A stretch of DNA of 64,000 bases from Mycolicibacterium neoaurum. GTDB lineage: Bacteria; Actinomycetota; Actinomycetes; Mycobacteriales; Mycobacteriaceae. Below the pieces are notes generated by a model. It ran no database searches. It was given only the letters and a program-made list of their open reading frames with translations, and was not told where the DNA came from. The translations under genes and the position numbers were made by a program. The stretch is taken from assembly GCF_036946495.1 (NCBI RefSeq), contig NZ_JAQIIX010000001.1, forward strand, positions 62,001 through 126,000. The letters are read 5' to 3'. The number at the start of each line of letters is the position of its first letter. Position 1 is the stretch's first letter. This document shows, in pieces, positions 25,291 through 34,516 of the stretch.

Positions 25291-26834
25291 TCACGGCCGC
25301 CGCCACTCGCGTCCGACGCGGCGCAACATCTCGAATGCCGACTCCGGGCCCCAGGTCCCGGACTCATAGGTGTCTGGCGTGCCGTGCGACGCCCAGTACT
25401 CCAGCGCGGGATCCAGAATCTTCCAGGACAGTTCGACCTCGGCATTGACCGGGAACAGCGATGGTTCGCCGAGCAGCACATCCAGGATCAGCCGCTCATA
25501 GGCCTCCGGGGACTCCTCGGCGAACGCCGAACCGTAAGAGAAGTCCATGCTCACATCGCGGACCTCCATGGCATTGCCCGGCACCTTGGAGCCGAAGCGC
25601 AGCGTGATGCCCTCGTCGGGCTGCACCCGGATCACCAGGGCGTTCTTGCCGAGTTCCTCGGTCATGGTCTCGTCGAACGGCAGATGCGGCGCCCGCTTGA
25701 AGACCAGGGCGATCTCGGTGACCCTACGGCCCAACCGCTTTCCGGTGCGCAGATAGAACGGCACGCCGGCCCACCGACGGGTGTCGACATCGACGGTGAT
25801 CGCTGCGAAGGTCTCGGTGGTGGAGGTCTGGGAGAACCCCTCCTCGTCGAGCAGCCCGACCACCTTCTCACCGCCCTGCCAGCCCGCGGCGTACTGGCCG
25901 CGGGAGGTGGTCTGGTCCAACGGTTCGGCCAGCCGGCTCGCCGCCAGCACCTTGATCTTCTCGGCCTGCAATTCGGCGGGGGAGAAGCTCACCGGCTCCT
26001 CCATCGCCGTCAGCGCCAGCAGCTGGATCAGATGGTTCTGGATCACATCGCGGGCCGCGCCGACACCGTCGTAGTAACCGCCCCGGCCGCCCAGACCGAT
26101 GTCCTCGGCCATGGTGATCTGGACATGGTCGACGTAATGGGCGTTCCAGATCGGCTCGAACATCTCGTTGGCAAACCGCAGCGCCAGGATGTTCTGCACC
26201 GTCTCCTTGCCCAGATAGTGGTCGATGCGAAACACCGACGACTCCGGGAACACGCTGTTGACCAGACCGTTGAGCTCCTCGGCGCTCTTCAGGTCGTGAC
26301 CGAACGGCTTCTCGATGACCACCCGGCTCCAGCTGTCACCGTCCTTGGCGGCCAAGCCCGACCGGGACAGCTGCTCGAGCACCTGCGGGAACGCCTTCGG
26401 CGGGATCGACAGGTAGAACGCGTGATTGCCGTTGGTACCCCCCGCTCGACATCGAGGGTGTGCAACGTCTCGGCCAGATGTCCGAAGGCCTCGTCGTCAT
26501 CGAAGGCGCCCTGGACGAACCGGAAACCCTCCGCCAGCCGATCCCAGACCTCCTGCCGGAACGGGGTCCGAGCGTGCTGCTTGACCGCGTCGTAGACGAC
26601 CTGGCCGAAATCCTCGTCGGCCCAGTCCCGCCGCGCGAATCCGACGAGGGCGAAGCTCGGCGGCAGCAGTCCGCGGTTGGCAAGGTCGTAGATCGCCGGC
26701 ATCAGTTTCTTGCGGGCCAGATCGCCGGTGACCCCGAAGATCACCACCGCACACGGCCCCGCGATACGGGGCATGCGCTTATCGCGCTTGTCCCGCAGCG
26801 GGTTGTGCCATGTCGATGCCTCGGCTGTGCTCAT
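25291..26834 (-). pseudogene. zwf: glucose-6-phosphate dehydrogenase, frameshifted
   Basis: The first enzyme of the oxidative pentose-phosphate pathway, split over two frames. The N-terminal part (from 26834) has the NADP motif GVTGDLARKK and is normal to HTLDVERG; it then leaves frame at a run of six G (C6 on the plus strand, 26438-26443). The correct frame resumes at once as NGNHAFYLSIPPKAF and continues with VIEKPFGHD, RIDHYLGKE and a full C-terminus. Removing two G or adding one restores a product of 513 or 514 residues, the normal Zwf2 length. Everything else is well conserved, so a homopolymer sequencing error or a very recent mutation is likely. Confidence 0.9.
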
Positions 26835-26893
26835 CGCGTGTCCTCTGCTGTCGCGTCGGAGAGGGGGCGGTTCTCGGCCTACTTCTTGGCGGC

Positions 26894-28009
26894 TTACTTC
26901 TTGGCTGCGTCGAGCTGTCCCTGGGTGGCCTCCATCAGCTCGGCCCAGGACTTCTCGAACTTCTCCACGCCCTCTTCCTCGAGGGTGATGAACACATCGT
27001 CCTTGTCGATCCCGACCGCGACCAGGGCGTCGAAGACACCCTGCGCCTCGGCGGCGGTACCGCTGACCGTGTCACCGGTGACCACGCCATGGTCGGCGAC
27101 AGCGTCCAGCGTCTTCTCCGGCATGGTGTTCACCGTGTTCGGCGCCACCAGCTCGGTGACGTACAGGGTGTCGGAGTAGTCCGGGTTCTTGACCCCCGTC
27201 GACGCCCACAGCGGACGCTGGGCCCGGGCGCCATCGGCCTTGAGCGCGGCGAACCGCTCGCCACCGAACAGCTCCTCATACGCCGCATAGGCCAGCCGCG
27301 CGTTGGCCACGCCGGCTTTGCCGCGCAGATCGAGCGCCTCCTGGGAGCCGATCTTCTCCAGCCGGGCATCGATCTCCGTGTCGACGCGCGAGACGAAGAA
27401 GGATGCGACGGAGTGGATCTTGGACAGGTCGTGGCCGGCCTCCTTGGCCTTCTCCAGGCCCGTCAGGTAGGCATCGATGACCGCCTTGTGCCGTTCCACC
27501 GAGAAGATCAGCGTCACATTTACCGAGATGCCCTCGGCGATCACCGCGGTGATCGCGGGCAGACCGGCCTGCGTGGCGGGGATCTTGATCAGCAGGTTGG
27601 GCCGGTCGACGATCTTCCACAGCTCGATCGCTTGCAGGATCGTCTTGTCGGTGTCATGCGCCAGACGCGGGTCGACCTCGATGGAGACCCGGCCGTCGAC
27701 GCCGTCGGTGGCCTCGTAGGTCTTGGACAGCACATCGCAGGCATTGCGGACATCGTCGGTGGTGACGGTGCGGATGGTGGCATCCACATCGGCGCCCTGG
27801 GCCGCGAGCTCGTTGACCTGCTCGTCGTAGGCATCACCCTTGGACAGCGCAGCCTGGAAGATCGACGGGTTGGTGGTCACGCCGACGACGCTCTTGGTGG
27901 CGATCAGATCGGCGAGGTTGCCGGTCTGCAACCGCTCACGCGACAGGTCGTCGAGCCAGACGGATACGCCGGCGGCGGAGAGTGCGGCCAGATTTTCGTT
28001 CTGAGACAT
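26894..28009 (-). CDS. tal: transaldolase
   Basis: Transfers a dihydroxyacetone unit between sugar phosphates in the non-oxidative pentose-phosphate branch. The 371-residue protein has the N-terminal VVGVTTNPSIFQAAL, the Schiff-base lysine in NLLIKIPAT and the VNVTLIFSVERH region. Residues at the end read AAKK-stop; the same 11 bases (TACTTCTTGGC on the plus strand) are repeated 15 bases downstream, so AKK-stop occurs twice in frame, a small tandem duplication. Between tkt (18-base gap) and zwf. Confidence 0.95.
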   Translation of the reverse strand: MSQNENLAALSAAGVSVWLDDLSRERLQTGNLADLIATKSVVGVTTNPSIFQAALSKGDAYDEQVNELAAQGADVDATIRTVTTDDVRNACDVLSKTYEATDGVDGRVSIEVDPRLAHDTDKTILQAIELWKIVDRPNLLIKIPATQAGLPAITAVIAEGISVNVTLIFSVERHKAVIDAYLTGLEKAKEAGHDLSKIHSVASFFVSRVDTEIDARLEKIGSQEALDLRGKAGVANARLAYAAYEELFGGERFAALKADGARAQRPLWASTGVKNPDYSDTLYVTELVAPNTVNTMPEKTLDAVADHGVVTGDTVSGTAAEAQGVFDALVAVGIDKDDVFITLEEEGVEKFEKSWAELMEATQGQLDAAKK

Positions 28010-28027
28010 GGTGTTTCGCCTTACCTT

Positions 28028-30118
28028 CTAGTTATCGAGGGTGCGTTCGGCGGCGGCGACGACGTTTTCGGCGGTGAAGCCGAACTCGCGGAACAGCGTC
28101 TTGTCGTCGGCGGATTCGCCGTAGTGCTCGATCGAGACGATCTCGCCGGTGTCTCCGACGAGCTTGTGCCACGGCTGGGCGATCCCGGCCTCGACGGCCA
28201 CCCGGGCCGACACACCTGGCGGAAGAACCGAGTCGCGGTATTCCTTGGGCTGGCTCTCGAACCACTCCACGCACGGCATCGAGACCACGGCCGCCACCAC
28301 ATCCTTCTCGGCAAGCAGCTTCTTGGCCTCCACGGCCAGCTGCAATTCCGAACCGGTGGCGATGATGATGACGTCCGCCTCGGTGGCGTCACCGCCGCCG
28401 AGCACGTACCCACCCTTGGCGACACCATCGGAATCGGTGCCCTCCAGGACCGGGATGCCCTGGCGGGTCAGGATGAAACCGACCGGGCCGCTGCCGTTGC
28501 CGCGGGCGATGATGCTGCGCCAGGCGTAGGCGGTCTCGTTCGGGTCGCCGGGACGCACGACGGACAGATTGGGGATGGCGCGTAGCGCCGCGAGGTGCTC
28601 GATCGGCTGGTGGGTGGGGCCGTCCTCGCCCAGGCCGATCGAATCGTGCGTCCAGATGTAGATGGTGTCGATGTCCATCAGCGAGGCCAACCGCACCGCG
28701 GGACGCATGTAATCGGAGAACTGTAGGAAGGTGCCACCGAATGCGCGGGTGGGACCGTGCAACACGATGCCGGACAGGATCGAGCCCATCGCGTGCTCGC
28801 GGATGCCGAAGTGCAGCACCCGGCCGTACCAGTCGGCGCTGAAATCGTCGGTCGAGATGCTAGGCGGTCCGAAGGACTTCACACCCTTGATGGTGGTGTT
28901 GTTGCTGCCGGCGAGATCGGCTGAGCCACCCCACAGTTCGGGCAGCTTCGGCGCGACGTCGTTGAGAACCTGGCCGAACGCGGCACGGGTGGCCACCGCC
29001 TTGGAACCCGGCTCCCAGTACGTCAGGTCGGCGTCCCACCCCTCGGGCAGTTCCTCTGCGGTGAGCCGGTCCAGGAGCTTCTTGCGCTCGGGCTCACGCT
29101 GGGCCCAGGCGTCGAAATCGGTCTGCCACTTCTCGTGCGCCTCGCGGCCGCGGTCGACGAGCTTGCGGGTGTGCTCGATGACCTCGGGCCGCACCTCGAA
29201 CTTCTTCTCCGGGTCGAAGCCGAGGATCTTCTTGGTCGCGGCGACCTCGTCATCGCCGAGCGCCGAGCCGTGCACGCCGCCGGTGTTCATCTTGGTGGGG
29301 GCGGGGTAGCCGATGATGGTGCGCAATGAGATGAACGACGGCTTGTCGGTGACCTTCTTGGCCTCGGCGATGGCCGCCTCGATCCCGACGACGTTCTCGC
29401 CGCCCTCGACCTCCTGGACGTGCCAGCCGTAGGCGCGGTAGCGGTCGGCCACATTCTCGCTCAGCGCGATATCGGTGTCGTGCTCGATGGAGATGTGGTT
29501 CTTGTCATAGAAGACGATCAAGTTGCCCAGCTGCTGGGTACCGGCCAGCGACGAGGCCTCGCTGGTGACGCCCTCCTCGATGTCTCCATCGGAGGCGATC
29601 ACGTAGATGTAGTGGTCGAACGGGCTGGTGCCCGCCGGAGCATCGGGATCGAACAGGCCGCGCTCGTAGCGGGCGGCCATCGCCATGCCGACCGCCGAGG
29701 CCAGGCCCTGGCCGAGCGGCCCGGTCGTGATCTCGACACCCTTGGTGTGCCGGAACTCCGGGTGCCCGGGCGTCTTGGACTTCCAGGTGCGTAGCGCCTC
29801 GATGTCCTCCAGTTCCAGACCGAAGCCGCCCAAGAACAGCTGCAGATAGATGGTCAGGCTGGAATGGCCGCAGGACAGCACGAAGCGGTCGCGGCCGATC
29901 CAATGGGTGTCGGACGGGTCATGGCGCAGCTGGCGCTGGAACAGGGTGTACGCCAACGGGGCGAGGCTCATGGCGGTACCGGGGTGGCCGTTACCGACCT
30001 TCTGCACGGCGTCGGCGGCCAGTACCCGCACGGTATCCACGGCGGCCGAATCGACCTCGGTCCAGTCGTCGGGATGGTTCGGTTGTGTGAGGGCAGAGAT
30101 TTCTTCGACGGTGGTCAC
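28028..30118 (-). CDS. tkt: transketolase
   Basis: Thiamine-diphosphate enzyme moving two-carbon units in the pentose-phosphate pathway. It has the N-terminal GNGHPGTAMSLAP, the cofactor motif SDGDIEEGVTSEA..DKNH, the central FGIREHAMG and the C-terminal domain ending with AERTLDN. GTG 30118 is chosen: AGGAG lies eight bases upstream, giving 696 residues, close to the 700 of M. tuberculosis Tkt; the frame is open seven codons further to 30139. First gene of the tkt-tal-zwf-opcA-pgl operon, divergent from ctaB. Confidence 0.96.
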   Translation of the reverse strand: MTTVEEISALTQPNHPDDWTEVDSAAVDTVRVLAADAVQKVGNGHPGTAMSLAPLAYTLFQRQLRHDPSDTHWIGRDRFVLSCGHSSLTIYLQLFLGGFGLELEDIEALRTWKSKTPGHPEFRHTKGVEITTGPLGQGLASAVGMAMAARYERGLFDPDAPAGTSPFDHYIYVIASDGDIEEGVTSEASSLAGTQQLGNLIVFYDKNHISIEHDTDIALSENVADRYRAYGWHVQEVEGGENVVGIEAAIAEAKKVTDKPSFISLRTIIGYPAPTKMNTGGVHGSALGDDEVAATKKILGFDPEKKFEVRPEVIEHTRKLVDRGREAHEKWQTDFDAWAQREPERKKLLDRLTAEELPEGWDADLTYWEPGSKAVATRAAFGQVLNDVAPKLPELWGGSADLAGSNNTTIKGVKSFGPPSISTDDFSADWYGRVLHFGIREHAMGSILSGIVLHGPTRAFGGTFLQFSDYMRPAVRLASLMDIDTIYIWTHDSIGLGEDGPTHQPIEHLAALRAIPNLSVVRPGDPNETAYAWRSIIARGNGSGPVGFILTRQGIPVLEGTDSDGVAKGGYVLGGGDATEADVIIIATGSELQLAVEAKKLLAEKDVVAAVVSMPCVEWFESQPKEYRDSVLPPGVSARVAVEAGIAQPWHKLVGDTGEIVSIEHYGESADDKTLFREFGFTAENVVAAAERTLDN

Positions 30119-30334
30119 TACCTTCACTCCTACTTTCACAAAACGGTGGACTGGCTACCTGAACCACCCTAATGCCGTCGAATCATCCGGCGCAGGCCGG
30201 TCAGGGCCCGCGGGGACAGTGTTCACCGTGGGATTCACCCGGGAACCGACCCTGCGGTGTCGGGCCGATCGGGGTGCGGTCTACCATCGTCTGTAGTAGA
30301 AGCCCGCGTGACCGCTGCCCGAGGAGTTATTTGC

Positions 30335-31261
30335 GTGAGCATTCGCGAGCGCCGGTCGGTCAGTAGGGAACCGAGTCGGATCCGCACCACAGTGTTGGCA
30401 TACGTGGCGTTGACCAAGCCGCGCGTCATCGAGTTGTTGCTGGTGACAGCCATCCCGGCCATGTTGTTGGCCAACCGTGGCACCGTCGATCCGGTACTCA
30501 TCCTGAACACCCTGATCGGCGGCATGATGGCCGCGGCAGGCGCCAACACGCTCAACTGCGTGGCTGATGCCGATATCGACAAGGTCATGAAACGCACGGC
30601 GCTGCGGCCGCTGGCCAAAGCCTCGGTACCCACGCGCAACGCCCTGATCTTCGGGCTGCTGCTCACCGTCGGATCGTTCGCCTGGCTGTGGTGGACCACC
30701 AACCTGCTCTCCGGCGTACTGGGCCTGGTGACCATCGCGTTCTACGTGTTCGTCTACACGTTGCTGCTCAAGCGTCGCACCTCGCAGAACGTCGTATGGG
30801 GCGGGGCAGCGGGCTGCATGCCGGTGATGATCGGCTGGTCGGCCGTCACCGGCACCATCCAGTGGCCGGCGTTGGTGATGTTCCTCATCATCTTCTTCTG
30901 GACGCCACCGCACACCTGGGCGCTGGCCATGCGGTACAAGGAAGATTACAAAGCCGCCGGTGTGCCGATGCTGCCCGTGGTGGCGACCGAGCGCCAGGTC
31001 ACCCGGCAGATCCTGATCTACACCTGGTTGACCGTGCTCACCACCCTGACCCTGGTGCTGGCCACCGGTTGGCTCTACGCCGCGGTCGCCACCCTGGCCG
31101 GTGTGTGGTTCCTGGTCATGGCCCATCAGCTCTACTCCGGGGTCAAGCGCGGTGAGCCGGTGAAACCGCTGCGACTGTTCCTGCAGTCGAACAACTACCT
31201 CGCCGTGGTGTTCTGCGCGCTCGCGGTCGACTCGGCCCTGGCGCTGCCCCAACTGTTCTAG
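30335..31261 (+). CDS. ctaB: protoheme IX farnesyltransferase (heme O synthase)
   Basis: Adds the farnesyl tail to heme B to make heme O for cytochrome aa3 oxidase. The 308-residue membrane protein of the UbiA family shows LTKPRVIELLLVTAIPAM, the first Asp-rich motif NCVADADIDKVMKRT and YTLLLKRRT, with about nine membrane helices. GTG 30335 is chosen for the GAGGAG eight bases upstream; a GTG at 30308 is less well placed. CtaA, the next enzyme, lies 14 kb away on the other strand (44523-45488). Confidence 0.95.
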   Translation: MSIRERRSVSREPSRIRTTVLAYVALTKPRVIELLLVTAIPAMLLANRGTVDPVLILNTLIGGMMAAAGANTLNCVADADIDKVMKRTALRPLAKASVPTRNALIFGLLLTVGSFAWLWWTTNLLSGVLGLVTIAFYVFVYTLLLKRRTSQNVVWGGAAGCMPVMIGWSAVTGTIQWPALVMFLIIFFWTPPHTWALAMRYKEDYKAAGVPMLPVVATERQVTRQILIYTWLTVLTTLTLVLATGWLYAAVATLAGVWFLVMAHQLYSGVKRGEPVKPLRLFLQSNNYLAVVFCALAVDSALALPQLF

Positions 31262-31324
31262 CCCGTCCTGCCGTAACTCGGGCGAAATATCGCGGTAGCC
31301 GTCCGGGCCTATGGTCTGGGACCT

Positions 31325-32626
31325 ATGCGGAAAATTCTGACTCATCCGGCGATGCAGATTGGGGTCGCCGCGATCGGCGGCATCCTGTTCGGGCTGGCGG
31401 TCGGTGACTGGGCGGCGAACCTGAAGTTCGTCGGCGACTTGTTCATCCGGCTTATCCAGATGTCGATCGTCCCGTTGGTGATGGCATCGGTGATCGTCGC
31501 GACCGGATCGATGACCGGCACCGGCACCGGCAAGATCGCCGCCCGCACCTTCGGCTGGATGCTCGGGTTCTCGGTGATCGCGGCGCTGCTGGCGTGGGGA
31601 CTGAGCGTGCTGATCCGGCCAGGGGCCGGTATCGAGTTCACCGGTCCCGTCGACGCCGGGTTGCAGGAGTCCGCGCAGGAGGCCCTCGGCTGGCAGGACA
31701 CTCTGCTCAACTTCGTCTCCACCAACATCTTCGCCGCGATGTCGACGGCGACCATGGTGCCCATCATCGTGTTCTCACTTCTGTTCGGGATCGCGCTGCG
31801 CATCCAGGTCACCAAGACCGGGGACACCCGGGTGCTGAGCTTCGTCGACCAGATCCAGCAGATCGTGCTGACGATGATCCGGCTGGTGATGTACATCGCC
31901 CCGGTCGGTGTTTTCTGTCTGCTGGCGGCGTTGGCGGGCGATGTCGGGTTCGCCGTGGTGACCACCGCGCTGAAGTATCTGGGCGCCACTCTCGCCGGCG
32001 TGCTCATCCTGTTCGTGGTGTTCGTCGCCGTGGTGACCGTCCGGACCCGGCTCAATCCATGGCTGTTGCCGGGCAAGCTCACCGAACAGACCGCCATCGC
32101 CGTCACCACCACCAGTTCGGCGGTGACCTTCCCCACGGTGCTGCGTAACACCGTCGAGAAGGTCGGGGTGAGTCAGAAGGTGGCCAACTTCACCCTGTCG
32201 GTGGGGCTGACCATGGGCTCCTACGGGGCGGTCCTCAACTACATGATCGTGGTCATGTTCCTGGCGCAGGCCGGCGACATCGAGCTGAGCATTGGGCAGA
32301 TCGTGCTCGGCATGGGGTTGGCCATCCTGCTCAACATGGGCACCATCACCGTTCCCGGCGGATTCCCCGTCGTGGCGATGTTCCTCGCGACATCGCTGGG
32401 GCTGCCGTTCCAAGCCGTCGGCCTGCTGATCGCCGTGGACTGGTTCGCGGGGATCTTCCGCACCTTCCTCAACGTCAACGGTGACACCTTCGTCGCGATG
32501 CTGGTTGCCGACGCCGACGACGAGATCGACCGCGACGTGTACTACGGCAACAAGACCGTGACTGCCGAGGAGATCGACCTCGACGAGTATCAGGACGTGA
32601 TGGCGCGCGCCGACGCGGTGGACTGA
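31325..32626 (+). CDS. dicarboxylate/amino acid:cation symporter (DAACS family)
   Basis: A 433-residue membrane carrier of the GltP/DctA type, importing acidic amino acids or C4-dicarboxylates with H+ or Na+. Eight membrane helices and two re-entrant loops are expected. The Ser-rich first loop is TTTSSAVTFPT and the second-loop and substrate region is NMGTITVPGGFPV, where family members usually have a more polar signature, so the substrate may differ. The acidic C-terminal tail (about 395-433) is cytoplasmic. TATGGT at 31310-31315 ends nine bases before the ATG. Single gene. As I recall, M. tuberculosis has other genes between ctaB and qor. Confidence 0.88.
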   Translation: MRKILTHPAMQIGVAAIGGILFGLAVGDWAANLKFVGDLFIRLIQMSIVPLVMASVIVATGSMTGTGTGKIAARTFGWMLGFSVIAALLAWGLSVLIRPGAGIEFTGPVDAGLQESAQEALGWQDTLLNFVSTNIFAAMSTATMVPIIVFSLLFGIALRIQVTKTGDTRVLSFVDQIQQIVLTMIRLVMYIAPVGVFCLLAALAGDVGFAVVTTALKYLGATLAGVLILFVVFVAVVTVRTRLNPWLLPGKLTEQTAIAVTTTSSAVTFPTVLRNTVEKVGVSQKVANFTLSVGLTMGSYGAVLNYMIVVMFLAQAGDIELSIGQIVLGMGLAILLNMGTITVPGGFPVVAMFLATSLGLPFQAVGLLIAVDWFAGIFRTFLNVNGDTFVAMLVADADDEIDRDVYYGNKTVTAEEIDLDEYQDVMARADAVD

Positions 32627-32648
32627 GCGCTGGCTACCATCTGGCGGT

Positions 32649-33530
32649 ATGACGGTGCAGTGGTCGGTGCGGGGGCTGGCCGGAATCATGGTGATGCTGG
32701 CGTTGACGGCATGTTCGGGCGGTGCGCCACCCGGACAACCCGGCACCGCCGAGGACTTCGCGGCCGGTGGTGCCACCGCGGCACCGGCTCCGCTGACCGG
32801 GCCGGCGCAGAAGGCGCCCGCGCCGCAGGCCCCGCAAGCACCGCAGGCCGTCCCGAGAGACATCGTCAAAACCGCAACCATGACCGTCACGGTGGCTGAT
32901 CCGGGCGATCCGGTCATCGCCGCGGACAAGGCCGCCGGCATCGCCGGTGACGCGGGCGGTCGCGTCGACAGTCGCACCGAGTACGGCGGCTCGGAGACCG
33001 ACCCCGCTCGCGTCGCGCTGATGTTGCGCGTGCCCGCCGACAAACTGGACGGGGTGATCGAGGACCTCAAGGGCCTGGGCACCGTGGATGCGCTGGACAT
33101 TCGGGCCGAGGACGTCACCAGCCAGCGCGTCGACCTGGACGCCCGGATCGCGGCATTGCAGACTTCGGTGGATCGGCTATTGGCGATCATGCGTGACGCG
33201 CGTGACCCCTCGGCGCTGATCGAGGCCGAGAACGCGCTGTCGCAGCGCCAGGCGGATCTGGACAGTCTGCGTGCCCAGCGGGCGGCACTCGGCGATCAGA
33301 TCGCGCTGAGCTCCATCACCGTGGACCTTGTCGCGCCGGTCGCCGGCGGACCGGCACCTCGGCAGTACCAGGGTTTCTTCGGTCAGGTCCAGCGGGGCTG
33401 GGATGCCCTGGTGGACACCGGAACCCATATGTTCCTGCTCGTCGGACTGATGCTGCCGTGGGCGGGCGCGGCGCTGGTGCTGCTGGCCCTCGTCTATGCC
33501 GTGATCCGGGTGGCCCGGCTGCGCCGTTAG
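32649..33530 (+). CDS. DUF4349 lipoprotein with C-terminal membrane helix
   Basis: A 293-residue envelope protein. Signal peptide with lipobox LTAC (Cys at residue 22), a Pro/Ala/Gln-rich linker (about 25-70), then the DUF4349 domain: beta strands IVKTATMTVTV, a VDSRTEYGG turn, and a long coiled-coil hairpin with VTSQRVDLDARIAALQTSVDRLLAIM (about 155-220). One membrane helix (about 263-287) with a basic end follows. The family has no defined role in mycobacteria. The stop overlaps that of the convergent qor gene by three bases. Confidence 0.85.
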   Translation: MTVQWSVRGLAGIMVMLALTACSGGAPPGQPGTAEDFAAGGATAAPAPLTGPAQKAPAPQAPQAPQAVPRDIVKTATMTVTVADPGDPVIAADKAAGIAGDAGGRVDSRTEYGGSETDPARVALMLRVPADKLDGVIEDLKGLGTVDALDIRAEDVTSQRVDLDARIAALQTSVDRLLAIMRDARDPSALIEAENALSQRQADLDSLRAQRAALGDQIALSSITVDLVAPVAGGPAPRQYQGFFGQVQRGWDALVDTGTHMFLLVGLMLPWAGAALVLLALVYAVIRVARLRR

Positions 33531-34498
33531 GGCACGAGCACGATCGAGCCGACGGTGCGGCGACCCTGCAGATCGGTGTGCGCGCGGGCCGCCTCGGCCA
33601 GCGGGTAACGCTCGCTGACGGTGATGGTGATCGACCCGTCGGCGATGGCATTGATGAGTTCGCCTGCCCGCCAAGAGAATTCGTCGGCGGTCCGGGTGTA
33701 GGCGCCGAGGCTGGGCCGGGTCAGGAACACCGAACCCGCGGCGTTGAGGCGCTGCGGGTCGAACGGCGGCACCGGGCCGCTGGCGGCACCGAACAGCGCC
33801 AGCGTTCCGCGCACGGCAAGGCTGGCCAGGCTGGCCTCGAACGTCGACGCGCCGACACCGTCGTACACCGCGGCCACTCCGCCGCCGGAAAGCTTCTTGA
33901 CGGTCGCGCCGAACTGCTCGGCATCCTCGGGATAATCGAGAACCTCGACCGCACCGGCCCGCCGGGACAGCTCGGCCTTCTCCGGTGTCGACGCGGTGGT
34001 GATCACCTTGGTGCCCAGGCTGGTGGCCCACTGGGTCAGGATCAGCCCGACCCCGCCCGCGCCCGCGTGCACCAGGATGGTGTCGCCCGGTTGCACCGCG
34101 TACACCGACTTGAGCAGATAGTGCGCCGTCATGCCCTTCAGCAGCGCCGAGGCCACCTGGTCGGGGGCCACGCCCTCGGGCACGTAGGCCACGAAATCGG
34201 CTGGGGCCACACAATAGTCGGCATAGGCCCCGACCGCATTGGCGGTGACCACCCGGTCACCGACGCTGAGCGCGGCGACGTCATCGCCGACGGCGGCGAT
34301 GGTGCCGCATACCTCGGTGCCGGAGATGAACGGCGTCTCCCGCGGGTACAGCCCCGACCGGAAGTAGGTGTCGATGAAGTTCACGCCGATCGCTTCGGCG
34401 CGGATCAGCACCTGGCCGGGGCCGGGGGAGGGCTCGGGCTTCTCGACGTAGGTCAGGACCTCAGGTCCGCCGGTCTGGGCGACTTCGATGGCATGCAT
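33527..34498 (-). CDS. qor: NADPH:quinone oxidoreductase (zeta-crystallin type)
   Basis: A 323-residue medium-chain dehydrogenase/reductase without the structural zinc cysteines, matching the quinone oxidoreductase group (Rv1454c in gene order). The N-terminal GroES-like domain has GVNFIDTYFRSGLYP; the Rossmann domain has HAGAGGVG. The ATG (MHAIEVAQTGG) lies only 18 bases from the start of the divergent ATP-grasp gene, so their promoters overlap. Confidence 0.9.
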   Translation of the reverse strand: MHAIEVAQTGGPEVLTYVEKPEPSPGPGQVLIRAEAIGVNFIDTYFRSGLYPRETPFISGTEVCGTIAAVGDDVAALSVGDRVVTANAVGAYADYCVAPADFVAYVPEGVAPDQVASALLKGMTAHYLLKSVYAVQPGDTILVHAGAGGVGLILTQWATSLGTKVITTASTPEKAELSRRAGAVEVLDYPEDAEQFGATVKKLSGGGVAAVYDGVGASTFEASLASLAVRGTLALFGAASGPVPPFDPQRLNAAGSVFLTRPSLGAYTRTADEFSWRAGELINAIADGSITITVSERYPLAEAARAHTDLQGRRTVGSIVLVP

Positions 34499-34504
34499 AC
34501 CCCC

Positions 34505-34510
34505 TATCAT
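34505..34510 (+). promoter_or_regulatory. -10 element for leaderless ATP-grasp gene
   Basis: TATCAT, six bases before the GTG at 34517. Because only 18 bases separate the two divergent starts, the qor promoter must lie inside the ATP-grasp coding sequence. Confidence 0.45.
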
Positions 34511-34516
34511 CCACGT

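Noticed and set aside
25291..26834. zwf read as two separate genes
   Set aside because: The two frames are consecutive parts of one enzyme and meet exactly at a G6 run; neither half has its own start signals.
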